Source: Gp7-AA10 sp035636095
Lineage (GTDB): Bacteria; Acidobacteriota; Thermoanaerobaculia; Gp7-AA8
Length of the DNA: 64,000 bases
NCBI GenBank assembly: GCA_035636095.1
Contig: DASPZU010000084.1
Span: 1-64,000 of the forward strand
Reading direction: 5' to 3'
Below, piece by piece: positions 1-7,168 of the stretch. Position 1 is the stretch's first letter, and every line of letters starts with the position of its first letter. The notes below the pieces were generated by a model. It had not been told where the DNA came from and made no database searches. It saw nothing but the letters and a program-made list of their open reading frames with translations. Made by a program: the position numbers and the translations under genes.

Positions 1-2
1 TT

Positions 3-743
3 GGCCTGACGCTTGGCGATCCAATCACGATTGTTGCGCCGCGCACGCGCCTGACGCCGTTCGGTCCCGTGCCGATCGTGAAGCGCTACAAAATCGGACA
101 GATTCTCGCGCCGGCGACCGAGGATCGCGCCGCCGAGGGAATGCTCGACATGTCGGAGATGGCGCGCCTTTTCGGCACGAAGGGACCAACTGCGATCGAG
201 ATGCATGGCGACGCTGCCAACGCCGAAATCGTTCAGAAGCGACTTGCCGAGAGGTTTCCCAACGTCCAGGTCAAGACGTGGAAGGAAATCAACCGCCCGC
301 TTTTCCTGGCGCTGCGACTCGAGAAGGTGGTGATGTTCGCGACCATCTCGCTGATCATCTTCGTTGCGGCGCTCAACCTCATCTCGTCACTTTCGATGCT
401 GATTCTCGAAAAACGACCGGGCGTGGGCGTGCTTCGGACGTTAGGCGCAACAGAGGGAACGATCCTCGCGATTTTTCTCGCGGTTGGCCTGCTGATTGGA
501 ATCACCGGCACCCTGGTCGGCAACATCTTTGGCCTCGGTTTCGCGTGGGCCGCCAACCGCTATCACCTCGTCCCGCTGCCCAGCGACATTTACTTCATCA
601 ACTATCTTCCCTTCCTGGTGGAAGGCGATGACGTCACTTACGTCAACGTCGTCGCGGTGGCGCTTTCCGTTCTGGCCACGTGGTATCCGGCGCGTGCGGC
701 GTCGCGCCTCGACCCGATTGCGGCGATTCGGGAGGAAGTTTGA
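3..743 (+). CDS. LolC/LolE-type lipoprotein-releasing ABC transporter permease (5' end outside window)
   Basis: The frame is open from the left edge, so the N-terminus lies outside the window. The visible 246 residues start in the periplasmic domain (GDPITIVAPR, then a TPFGPVP turn typical of LolC/E) and end with the FtsX-like membrane domain: three hydrophobic segments around residues 112-135, 155-180 and 210-230, and the family's closing pattern of YPARAASRLDP followed by IREE. Known role of the family: together with a LolD ATPase it extracts lipoproteins from the inner membrane for transport to the outer membrane. The stop codon overlaps the start of the next gene by two bases, so the two are probably co-transcribed. 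The assignment to LolC/E rather than another FtsX-like permease is likely but not certain. Confidence 0.85.
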   Translation, partial: GLTLGDPITIVAPRTRLTPFGPVPIVKRYKIGQILAPATEDRAAEGMLDMSEMARLFGTKGPTAIEMHGDAANAEIVQKRLAERFPNVQVKTWKEINRPLFLALRLEKVVMFATISLIIFVAALNLISSLSMLILEKRPGVGVLRTLGATEGTILAIFLAVGLLIGITGTLVGNIFGLGFAWAANRYHLVPLPSDIYFINYLPFLVEGDDVTYVNVVAVALSVLATWYPARAASRLDPIAAIREEV

Positions 744-1903
744 AACGCGTCCTCCCGGTCGCCCTGGCGGCTCTTCTGCTCTCCTGCGAGCCGGCGGTGC
801 GGCGCGTCCTGATGCTGACCTTCAACGACAAGGCGGATCTCGTCACGATCTCGGCCACTACCAGCCTCGGAAAAGCGAAGCCGGGAACCGCGGAAGCTGC
901 GCAGATCGACGACGAACGCGAGGCACTCCTGGCCGGCCGCGACGAGTGGAGTGTGCGGTTCGCGAATGCCGATCCGGAATCCGACCGCGTGATCCTGCAA
1001 CGAAGCCGGGGCGAGCTCGAATCGGTCGAGCACATCGCGTCGATGGCACCTGAGAATCTCCAGAAATTCTTCTTCGACACCCACCTGACGGTGACCTTCT
1101 CGCGCGGCGAAGGTTGGGCGGAGCTGACGATTTATCCCGGCACGAGCATGCGCGCAACGCGACCGCAGCGCGAGCGCGTGGAGAAAATGCTTTCGCTGTA
1201 CTCGAAACGCGCGGCGCGCTATTTCGAATCGATCCGCGCCCTCTACGCCTATCTCGACGAGAAGCCGCAGCGGGCCGAAGACATGTTCGTCGCTGTTTTC
1301 CGCGACGACAAGGATCCGCCGGCCCGAATCTCAGAAGAGGAAAAATCGCTGGCCGACGGCGTCCGCTCCGCGATCGATGCCATGCTCTCAGGCGAAGGGG
1401 AAACCGCCACGCTCGATCGCGACTTCGACTTCGTCTTCAATCCCTTTCCCGCCGAGCTGAAAGTCACGATCCCCGGCGAAATCACGGCGCTGGAAGGCTT
1501 CACGCGGATGCCGGATCGCATCGTTGCCGTCAAGATGCCCAGCGCCCTGGAGGCCGTCTCGATGCTGGAGGGCCGATGGATCACGCCCGATCCTTTGGCG
1601 GCAGTGTTCGGGGCGCCGAAGGAGGCCAGTCCGCAGGACCTGGCCGCTTCGATCGTGTCGCAGCGGCGGCACGCCGAGCCGGTCGTCACGCCCAACGATG
1701 TAGCAGTGGCGCTGATGGAGAAAATGCGTCCGGCCAATGCCTACCGCGTCCGATGGATCACCAAGGCAGGTGGCGCACCATCACCACCGCCGCCTCGCCG
1801 TCAGGGTAGTAACGCGGGCGAATGTACGTCGGCTCAAAGTCGAGATGCTCGTAAAACGCCTGAGCTCCGCTGTTCGACTGCCGCACTTCCAGCGAAATCG
1901 TAG
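740..1903 (+). CDS. Predicted lipoprotein of unknown function
   Basis: I do not recognise the family. I chose the TTG at 740 because a strong Shine-Dalgarno (GGAGGAAG, 731-738) sits just before it and because it gives a lipoprotein signal (KRVLPVALAALLLSC, Cys at residue 16). The start overlaps the stop of the permease, so a link to lipoprotein sorting or the envelope is plausible. The body (about residues 20-335) is a soluble mixed alpha/beta sequence with no transmembrane segment. The last 50 residues are odd: they are Pro/Arg/Ser-rich and are encoded antisense to the convergent rimI gene over 146 bases. The true C-terminus may therefore lie near base 1760 and have been lost to a frameshift, or the overlap may be real. 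Confidence 0.7.
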   Translation: MKRVLPVALAALLLSCEPAVRRVLMLTFNDKADLVTISATTSLGKAKPGTAEAAQIDDEREALLAGRDEWSVRFANADPESDRVILQRSRGELESVEHIASMAPENLQKFFFDTHLTVTFSRGEGWAELTIYPGTSMRATRPQRERVEKMLSLYSKRAARYFESIRALYAYLDEKPQRAEDMFVAVFRDDKDPPARISEEEKSLADGVRSAIDAMLSGEGETATLDRDFDFVFNPFPAELKVTIPGEITALEGFTRMPDRIVAVKMPSALEAVSMLEGRWITPDPLAAVFGAPKEASPQDLAASIVSQRRHAEPVVTPNDVAVALMEKMRPANAYRVRWITKAGGAPSPPPPRRQGSNAGECTSAQSRDARKTPELRCSTAALPAKS

Positions 1904-2213
1904 AGATGCCGTTCAGGCGCGCGAACTCCAGACAGCCGTCCATGAGCGCATCGGCGATCCCCTTGCGACGCTCGGATTCCGCAACGGCGATTTTGTTGAC
2001 GTGCATCTCATCGAAGAACCACATCGCGAAAACGTAAGCGATCACTGAGCCATCGCGACGCGCCACGAGATGCAGGCGCGAATCGCCATTGAGCTCGCTC
2101 TCGAAGAAATCGCGGCGCCACGGCGCGGGAAAGCAACTCACCTCGAGGCCATGAATCGCGTCGAGGTCGCTGGCGGTGGCGTCGGAAATCTCGACATCCG
2201 CTTTGGTCTTCAT
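1758..2213 (-). CDS. rimI: Ribosomal protein alanine N-acetyltransferase, GNAT family
   Basis: A 151-residue GNAT acetyltransferase. The acetyl-CoA-binding loop is visible as ERRKGIADALM, followed by the usual LEVRQSNSGAQAFYEHLDF beta-bulge region. RimI acetylates the N-terminus of ribosomal protein S18 with acetyl-CoA in the cytoplasm. The ATG at 2213 (MKTKADVEI) was chosen over an upstream start because it overlaps the end of tsaB by four bases, a typical coupled arrangement; tsaB-rimI pairs are common in bacteria. The 3' end overlaps the lipoprotein gene on the other strand. Confidence 0.88.
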   Translation of the reverse strand: MKTKADVEISDATASDLDAIHGLEVSCFPAPWRRDFFESELNGDSRLHLVARRDGSVIAYVFAMWFFDEMHVNKIAVAESERRKGIADALMDGCLEFARLNGISTISLEVRQSNSGAQAFYEHLDFEPTYIRPRYYPDGEAAVVMVRHLPW

Positions 2214-2806
2214 TTCTGCTTCAATTTGACTTCCGCTTCGGCGAGACGCACGTAAATCGGCGTGATGTCTTTGTAAGAGTCGAGCCGGCCGGCGGCGAGG
2301 ATTTTCTCCGCGCGTCGCGCGCATGCTAACGCGATGTTGCGCTCCTGCAGGACGTTTCCGATCGGCAATCGCTCTGCGCGAAGCTCCGCAAGATCATCGG
2401 GCCGCACCAGACGTGGCGGCATGATTTCATCGCCTGCTTCGAACATCGAGACATAAAGCTCGCCGCGGCCGGCGTCGTCGACGATGAGCCAGCGGCCGCG
2501 ATCCGGCGCAACCGCTTCGTGCGTCGACATCGCGCAGACCGGCTTCCCGAGCGCCAGCGCCATTCCCTGCATGGTCGCGAGTCCGATGCGGACCCCGGTG
2601 AACGATCCCGGCCCACGCGTGACGGCGAAGAGATCGATCGCTTTCCGATCCGATCCTGTCTCGCCCAGCAACCAGTCAATCGCCGGAAGAAGCTTTTCGT
2701 TGCGCGAGCTCCGGCCTTCCAGCGCCGACGCGCCGAGCAGTTGGCCATCCTTGACCAGAGCCACGGACAAGATGGGAAGCGATGTGTCGGAAGCCAGGAT
2801 CAGCAT
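2210..2806 (-). CDS. tsaB: tRNA N6-threonylcarbamoyladenosine biosynthesis protein TsaB
   Basis: A 198-residue protein with the ASKHA-fold N-terminus (LILASDTS) and the family signature GPGSFTGVRIGLA at about residues 68-80. TsaB is a partner of TsaD and TsaE in making the t6A modification at position 37 of ANN-decoding tRNAs. It is a non-catalytic paralogue of TsaD, and this protein lacks the metal-binding histidines of TsaD. Start chosen at 2806 (MLILASDTS), where the conserved first strand begins. It is the first gene of a tsaB-rimI pair, and its end overlaps rimI. Confidence 0.92.
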   Translation of the reverse strand: MLILASDTSLPILSVALVKDGQLLGASALEGRSSRNEKLLPAIDWLLGETGSDRKAIDLFAVTRGPGSFTGVRIGLATMQGMALALGKPVCAMSTHEAVAPDRGRWLIVDDAGRGELYVSMFEAGDEIMPPRLVRPDDLAELRAERLPIGNVLQERNIALACARRAEKILAAGRLDSYKDITPIYVRLAEAEVKLKQK

Positions 2807-2836
2807 GTCTCGGTACCCGGCACTCGGCACGCGGCA

Positions 2837-3274
2837 CTAAGCGGTGACCGGTGCCGGCATGCGCAAATCGACCAGCTCGATTCCGACCTCATCGGCCACC
2901 TGCCGCGCGCGTTCGTCGCGGTAGAACTCGCCGTAGTAAATCTTCCGGATGCCGGAGTTCGCGATCAGCTTGAAGCAGTTCCAGCACGGCGAGGCGGTGG
3001 TGTAGAGCTCGCCGCCGTCGATGCTCACGCCGTTCTTGGCCGCCTGCAGAATCGCGTTGGCCTCGGCATGCACCGTCGTGATGCAATGCCCGTCTTCCAT
3101 CACGCATCCAATCTCTTCGCAATGCGGCAGACCGCGAATCGATCCGTTGTAGCCGGTCGAGAGAACGGCCCGATCGCGCACGATGACCGCGCCGACGTGT
3201 TTGCGAGGACACGTCGATCGAGTGGCGGCCTGATGGGCAATTCCCATGAAGTATTCGTTCCAACCTGCTCGCAC
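2837..3274 (-). CDS. dCMP deaminase family protein
   Basis: A 145-residue zinc-dependent deaminase. The zinc and catalytic residues are in place: His69 and Glu71 in HAEANAIL, and Cys97 and Cys100 in SPCWNC. The N-terminus (WNEYFMGIAHQAATRSTC) matches the dCMP deaminase/ComEB group, which converts dCMP to dUMP for dTMP synthesis. The start is GTG at 3274, and a TACAAT box ends 7 bp upstream with no Shine-Dalgarno, suggesting a leaderless mRNA. It is divergent from the receiver gene at 3296. A role other than dCMP deamination (for example a ComE-associated deaminase) cannot be excluded from sequence. Confidence 0.9.
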   Translation of the reverse strand: MRAGWNEYFMGIAHQAATRSTCPRKHVGAVIVRDRAVLSTGYNGSIRGLPHCEEIGCVMEDGHCITTVHAEANAILQAAKNGVSIDGGELYTTASPCWNCFKLIANSGIRKIYYGEFYRDERARQVADEVGIELVDLRMPAPVTA

Positions 3275-3281
3275 GTTTGCG

Positions 3282-3287
3282 ATTGTA
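3282..3287 (-). promoter_or_regulatory. Predicted -10 box (TACAAT) of a leaderless transcript
   Basis: TACAAT on the minus strand, followed by 7 bp (CGCAAAC) and the GTG of the dCMP deaminase gene. There is no Shine-Dalgarno. It follows the TANNNT-N6/7-start pattern seen repeatedly in this window. Confidence 0.6.
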
Positions 3288-3295
3288 CTGTGCGC

Positions 3296-3688
3296 ATGAA
3301 ACCTGCAGAAATGACGCCGATGCCCGTGAAGCAGAAGGTGCTGATCGTGGAAGACAACTCGGACGTGCGCCGTCTATACGCCATCGGTCTCAATCAGCGC
3401 GGCTTTCACGTGAAACTTGCCGCCAACGGAGCGGAGGCCGTGGAACGCGTCACGTCAGAGCAGCCTGATGTGATCCTTCTCGACTGGGTGATGCCTCTGA
3501 TGGACGGCGGCGAAATGCTCGATAAGCTGGCGTCCGACGGTGCAGCCCACGTGCCGATCATTGTGATCAGCGGTCATCAGCCGCCGGCGGGCGGGTATCT
3601 CGATCCTCGCATCCGGCGCTGGCTGACAAAACCCGTCACTATCGAGCAATTAGTGGCGGAAATCGAGGGGCCCCTCGTCCTTCGCTGA
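3296..3688 (+). CDS. Single-domain response regulator receiver protein
   Basis: A 130-residue CheY-like receiver with no output domain. Visible are the acidic pair Glu19/Asp20, the phospho-acceptor Asp63 (VILLDWVMP), the Ser in VISGH and the Lys of LTKPV near residue 112. It presumably relays phosphate from an unidentified histidine kinase to a partner protein. The start at 3296 gives the usual short lead-in before the first beta strand (KVLIVEDNSD). No kinase gene is adjacent. The next gene is an FHA protein, so a link to Ser/Thr phospho-signalling is possible but unproven. Confidence 0.88.
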   Translation: MKPAEMTPMPVKQKVLIVEDNSDVRRLYAIGLNQRGFHVKLAANGAEAVERVTSEQPDVILLDWVMPLMDGGEMLDKLASDGAAHVPIIVISGHQPPAGGYLDPRIRRWLTKPVTIEQLVAEIEGPLVLR

Positions 3689-3695
3689 GTTCGGA

Positions 3696-3701
3696 TAGAA
3701 T
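3696..3701 (+). promoter_or_regulatory. Predicted -10 box (TAGAAT) of a leaderless transcript
   Basis: TAGAAT, then 7 bp (CGTTCAA), then the ATG of the FHA gene at 3709. No Shine-Dalgarno is present. Confidence 0.6.
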
Positions 3702-3708
3702 CGTTCAA

Positions 3709-4149
3709 ATGGCCAAGCTGTTCTTCGTCGGCCTGGACGGGACAGAGAAGAGCTACCGCCTTCAAACGCACCGTCCATTCACGGTCGGCCGCGACCCGGG
3801 AAACGATATTATTTTGCGCGATCCCAAAGTGTCGCGCCATCACTCCGAAATCGTGTTCGAGCGCGGATTTTTCGTCCTTCACGATCTGGCTTCGGCCAAC
3901 GGAACGTACGTCAATGGAAAGCGGGTGCGGGTCGCTCCGCTCACCCACGGCGCGAAGCTCCGCATGGGAAATACCTACGGCCGCTTCTCGGAAGAGCTGC
4001 CCACCGAGGATGATGAGAAACAGGAAGCGCTGCCGCAGAGCGAAGACATGGGAGCGGTCCCGACGAACGCCCACGAGAGTTTCACGCCGGTGGCGACGCA
4101 GCCCCATGACAAGATCGGCGCCGACGACCTAAAAAAAAAAGTTAACTGA
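3709..4149 (+). CDS. FHA domain protein; frame ends just after an A10 tract
   Basis: A 146-residue protein whose first 95 residues form a forkhead-associated domain: Gly27-Arg28, the SRHH motif at 42-45 and NGTYVNG at 64-70 are the phosphothreonine-binding core. The rest is a Glu/Pro-rich linker. The frame ends eight codons after a run of ten A's (4131-4140). A one-base shortening of that run would join this protein in frame to the downstream membrane protein, whose frame is open right back to the A tract. The functional product may therefore be a single FHA-linker-membrane protein of about 400 residues. Known role of FHA domains: binding of phosphothreonine partners. Confidence 0.88.
   Translation: MAKLFFVGLDGTEKSYRLQTHRPFTVGRDPGNDIILRDPKVSRHHSEIVFERGFFVLHDLASANGTYVNGKRVRVAPLTHGAKLRMGNTYGRFSEELPTEDDEKQEALPQSEDMGAVPTNAHESFTPVATQPHDKIGADDLKKKVN
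4131..4140 (+). repeat. A10 homopolymer, candidate slippage site
   Basis: Ten consecutive A residues in coding sequence (Leu-Lys-Lys-Lys), directly at the junction where the FHA frame ends and the downstream frame opens. Such a tract is long enough for polymerase slippage, and also for a sequencing length error. Confidence 0.85.
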
Positions 4150-4246
4150 GCCTGGAGCTCCCGAGCCTCCAACCGAGCCGCTGCCGGAGGACCATCCGGC
4201 GGCCGCCGGCGCTTTTTCGAGGTCGCGATACCTCTTCACGACCGGC

Positions 4247-4906
4247 GTGCGATTCGGCGAGATCGTCACGATCCGAAGCTCGAGCGGCGAGGCTCTGCTC
4301 AGCTATCGCAGCTTCGCCAGCATCGTCGGAATCGTGGCGCTGGTCGTGTCGGTGATCGTGGCCGTCACCGGACTGGCAGCGGTTCTGTTTCTCATGTTCG
4401 ACGGCCGTGTATTTCCGGCGGTCATGGCGTTTCTGCTGAGCGCGGCGTTCGTGGTCGTCATCGCGATGCTCGTGCCGACGACGCACGTGAGCCTGTTCGA
4501 GGGTTCGCATCCGGTGCTGCAGATCGCGCAACAAAGCAATGTGAGTCTTCCGATTGTCACGTACACCATCGGAACCCCGGAGCAGAAAGTCATCGGACGT
4601 CTGCGGAAGAGCGTCTGGTCGCGGCTGGGCCGCAATCGCTGGGACATTCTGACCACGAACGGCGATCGCCCGATCGGTTACGCGGCCGAAGAATCGCTAT
4701 CGCGCGCCCTGGTGCGCAAGGTCGCGGGAAAGTTCAGCTCCCGCTATCAGTCCAACATCCGCATCAATTACCTCGGCAAAAGCGCGGGCTGGATCATTCG
4801 ACGTCCGGACATCAACGGCGACGCCGATGTGCTCGAGATCGCGGGAGAGATGGATCGGCGGCTGGCGGTGGCGCTGGCGACGTTGATTTTGGGCAGCGAA
4901 CCGTGA
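4247..4906 (+). CDS. Two-transmembrane protein of unknown function, probably the C-terminal part of the FHA gene
   Basis: As called from the GTG at 4247 it has 219 residues: a short N-terminus, two long hydrophobic helices (about residues 24-52 and 57-78), then a cytoplasmic or extracytoplasmic beta-rich domain (VLQIAQQSNVSLP, RLRKSVWSRLGRNRWDIL, NYLGKSAGWIIRR). The C-terminal part loosely recalls scramblase/tubby-like folds, but I cannot support that further. No Shine-Dalgarno or TANNNT box precedes the GTG, and no better start exists upstream. The same frame is open from 4133 through a Pro/Glu-rich stretch, which argues that translation enters from the FHA gene. Confidence 0.65.
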   Translation: MRFGEIVTIRSSSGEALLSYRSFASIVGIVALVVSVIVAVTGLAAVLFLMFDGRVFPAVMAFLLSAAFVVVIAMLVPTTHVSLFEGSHPVLQIAQQSNVSLPIVTYTIGTPEQKVIGRLRKSVWSRLGRNRWDILTTNGDRPIGYAAEESLSRALVRKVAGKFSSRYQSNIRINYLGKSAGWIIRRPDINGDADVLEIAGEMDRRLAVALATLILGSEP

Positions 4907-4908
4907 AG

Positions 4909-4983
4909 CGGTTGCGAGGTCTCGTGGTTACGCGGTCTCGTGGTCCCCACTCCGAGACTTCGAGACCGGGCTACTTCGCAACC
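4909..4983 (+). repeat. Dispersed palindromic repeat, GGTCTCG/CGAGACC family (copy 1)
   Basis: Imperfect inverted repeat between convergent genes: GGTTGCGAGGTCTCG... on the left and ...CGAGACTTCGAGACCGG on the right, the latter built of 8-base units. It overlaps the last codons of the SpoIID gene. Other copies lie at 13754-13847 and 30350-30417. Its position between convergent genes would suit a transcription terminator. Confidence 0.75.
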
Positions 4984-7160
4984 GCATTCATCGGCGCGAT
5001 ATCCACGCCGGTGTAATAATTTTTCAGGATCTGCTCCGCTTTCCAGCCGCGGAATGCCATCCCGTACGCGCCGACCTGGCACATCCCGATGCCGTGGCCC
5101 CAGCCCTTGCCGAAGAAGGTGTAGCGGTCCATGCCGTCGGGATCGACGCTCTTTTCAAAAACGAATAAATTATCAGGTACATTTAATGACCATCTTATTG
5201 GTAAACCCTTAAGAATGAAGGTCCGGCCGCCCTCGGCCGTCACTTCCATCTCCGCGATCCGCTGTGACGCGTCGATGGTGATCGGACGCAGGCCGACCAG
5301 CTGACGGATCGGATTTCGCTTGTTGATCGAGGTCACCAATTCGTCGGCGCGGTAGCTGCGCGTCCAACTTGCGAAGCTGGAGGTGCGATCGAACGAGGCG
5401 CCGTCGACATTCGCCTGCACGACCATGCCGATCGGAACGCGTCTCGCGTCAGTGTGCAGAAAGGCGCGATCTCCGATCATGACAGGCACGCTTTTGTACT
5501 CCTGCCATCGATCGCCTAACCGTCGCCAGATCGGAATGTTGCCGGGCAGCGTGTACGCGATGACCTTCCCTTCGGCTTTGAGCGCGATCTGCCGACCGTC
5601 GACAGTGAGCATTTTTCCCGTGATCTCGTTGAGTGCTCCGTGCTTTCGAAGCCAGGACGCGAGAAGGCCGTAAAGCTCGTCGCGAGGCATGGCGGCGTCG
5701 AGGTCGATGCGATCGATCTCCTGCGTCGGCAGGAACCCGAATTTGATCAGGAAAGCTGCAGCGCGATAGGCCGCCGACTCGGACTGGCTCTGCGCGAAGA
5801 AGTAGCCGCGATCTTCCGGCAGCGTGACGACCGAGGCATAGCGATCGAATCCGAGGAGAGTTCCGATGTAGATGAGGACGTCGCCGCGACGTGAAGACGC
5901 CGGCCTGGCAACTGTCGCGGCAACGTAGCGCACAAGCCGCATGGCGGCGTTGACGGCCTGCTCCACGTCACCCGCGGCCCAACTGGTCGCCTGTCCGGTG
6001 ATTCCTGCGGCTGCAGCGAAAAGTTGGGCATTGAGCTGCTGCTCGTTCAGGATGCCGCTCTCGGCGCGCCCGGCCACCGACGTCATCTGCATCTCGACGC
6101 ACCTTGCCCGTTTCAAATAGGGCTCGTTGCGGCCGGGAAACATCGTACTGACGTCGGAAGTCTCGCCTCCGCAGGTCGCGGTGTAGAGCGCGTCGATGGG
6201 CTGACCCTGATACGTCAAGATGAGGCCGGCGGATTCGCGCACCGCCTGATCGCTGAGTTGTTCCTCACCTGAAAATCCCTTGTATGCCTGACACGCCGGT
6301 CCGGGACAGATGTCATACCCTTCGCTTCGGAATTGGCCGAGGTTGCGGACAGCGTAGGTACGCGCGGCGATGGCCTGGGCCTTCAGTCCTTCCACCTCGT
6401 CGTAGATCCTCGATCCCATCTCCGCCGGCACGACGCCGCGGAGGTAGTCCTCCAGACTCAGCTCGTTGATGATGTTGAGAAGGCCGCGGTTGTTGATGAA
6501 GACTCGCGCCGCGGTGCGGTACAGCTTCTGATCGATCGTCACGGTGTCGCTGCTGACCGGCATGACCAGAATCGATTCGCCCGACAGCGTCGATGGCGCG
6601 CCTTCGTCATCGAGGATCTGATGCTGCCGCTCGAAGGCCTGATCGGTCGGACGCCGCACCACCAGCATGTCTTTGCCGTAACCACCGCTGATCAGCTGAT
6701 TGCGCAGCGGCTGCGCCGATTGCATCTCTGCAAAGTCGCCGACCAGAATGCGATACGCGCCGGCAGCCGGATCGAAGATTGCGTCGACGCGCAGACCGCT
6801 CTCCGTTCGCAGCCGACTCGCGAAGGCGTCGGCACTCGGCTTGTCGGAGATTGCGCCAGCCTGCACCGCGTAATGGATCGTCGTCTCGCGCAGGGGAGCG
6901 GTGTCGGTGAATCCGCGGCGCAAGATCGACGCGCCGCCGGTTGCGATCAGGTAATAACCGCCGTCGACGCGGGGAAACGTCACCGAAGTCTGATCGCTCA
7001 ACATGCCGACGCGGATGCGCGGCTCGGCGATCGCTTTCGCGACAGAAGCGACCGGCGTCAGCGCATGGGTCGGGCGCGCCGCCGGCGGCACGACTTTCGG
7101 CGCCGGCGGCTTCGCGCAAGCGGCGAGCAAGAGGACGACGGCAGTAAAGCGGAATTTCAT
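4971..7160 (-). CDS. SpoIID/LytB domain lipoprotein with SPOR domain
   Basis: A 729-residue envelope protein. It begins with a lipoprotein signal (FTAVVLLLAACAK, Cys15). About residues 95-170 form a SPOR peptidoglycan-binding domain (IHYAVQAGAISDK... YRILVGDF). The SpoIID domain follows: EDYLRGVVPAEM, EGLKAQAIAARTYA, YTATCGGET. It is split by a long insert and completed near the C-terminus by GKGWGHGIGMCQVGAYGMA. SpoIID proteins are lytic transglycosylases or amidase enhancers acting on denuded glycan, and SPOR domains target the septum. The organism need not sporulate; such proteins are widespread in non-sporeformers. Codons for residues about 648-668 are strikingly AT-rich (see 5158-5219). 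Confidence 0.88.
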   Translation of the reverse strand: MKFRFTAVVLLLAACAKPPAPKVVPPAARPTHALTPVASVAKAIAEPRIRVGMLSDQTSVTFPRVDGGYYLIATGGASILRRGFTDTAPLRETTIHYAVQAGAISDKPSADAFASRLRTESGLRVDAIFDPAAGAYRILVGDFAEMQSAQPLRNQLISGGYGKDMLVVRRPTDQAFERQHQILDDEGAPSTLSGESILVMPVSSDTVTIDQKLYRTAARVFINNRGLLNIINELSLEDYLRGVVPAEMGSRIYDEVEGLKAQAIAARTYAVRNLGQFRSEGYDICPGPACQAYKGFSGEEQLSDQAVRESAGLILTYQGQPIDALYTATCGGETSDVSTMFPGRNEPYLKRARCVEMQMTSVAGRAESGILNEQQLNAQLFAAAAGITGQATSWAAGDVEQAVNAAMRLVRYVAATVARPASSRRGDVLIYIGTLLGFDRYASVVTLPEDRGYFFAQSQSESAAYRAAAFLIKFGFLPTQEIDRIDLDAAMPRDELYGLLASWLRKHGALNEITGKMLTVDGRQIALKAEGKVIAYTLPGNIPIWRRLGDRWQEYKSVPVMIGDRAFLHTDARRVPIGMVVQANVDGASFDRTSSFASWTRSYRADELVTSINKRNPIRQLVGLRPITIDASQRIAEMEVTAEGGRTFILKGLPIRWSLNVPDNLFVFEKSVDPDGMDRYTFFGKGWGHGIGMCQVGAYGMAFRGWKAEQILKNYYTGVDIAPMNAVAK
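5158..5219 (-). other. AT-rich rare-codon island inside the SpoIID gene
   Basis: About 30 percent GC over 60 bases in a gene that is otherwise strongly GC-rich. The minus-strand frame uses TTA three times, plus ATA, AGA, TCA, GTA and CCA, to encode GLPIRWSLNVPDNLFVFEK. The reading frame is intact. Confidence 0.8.
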
Positions 7161-7168
7161 ACGCCGGG

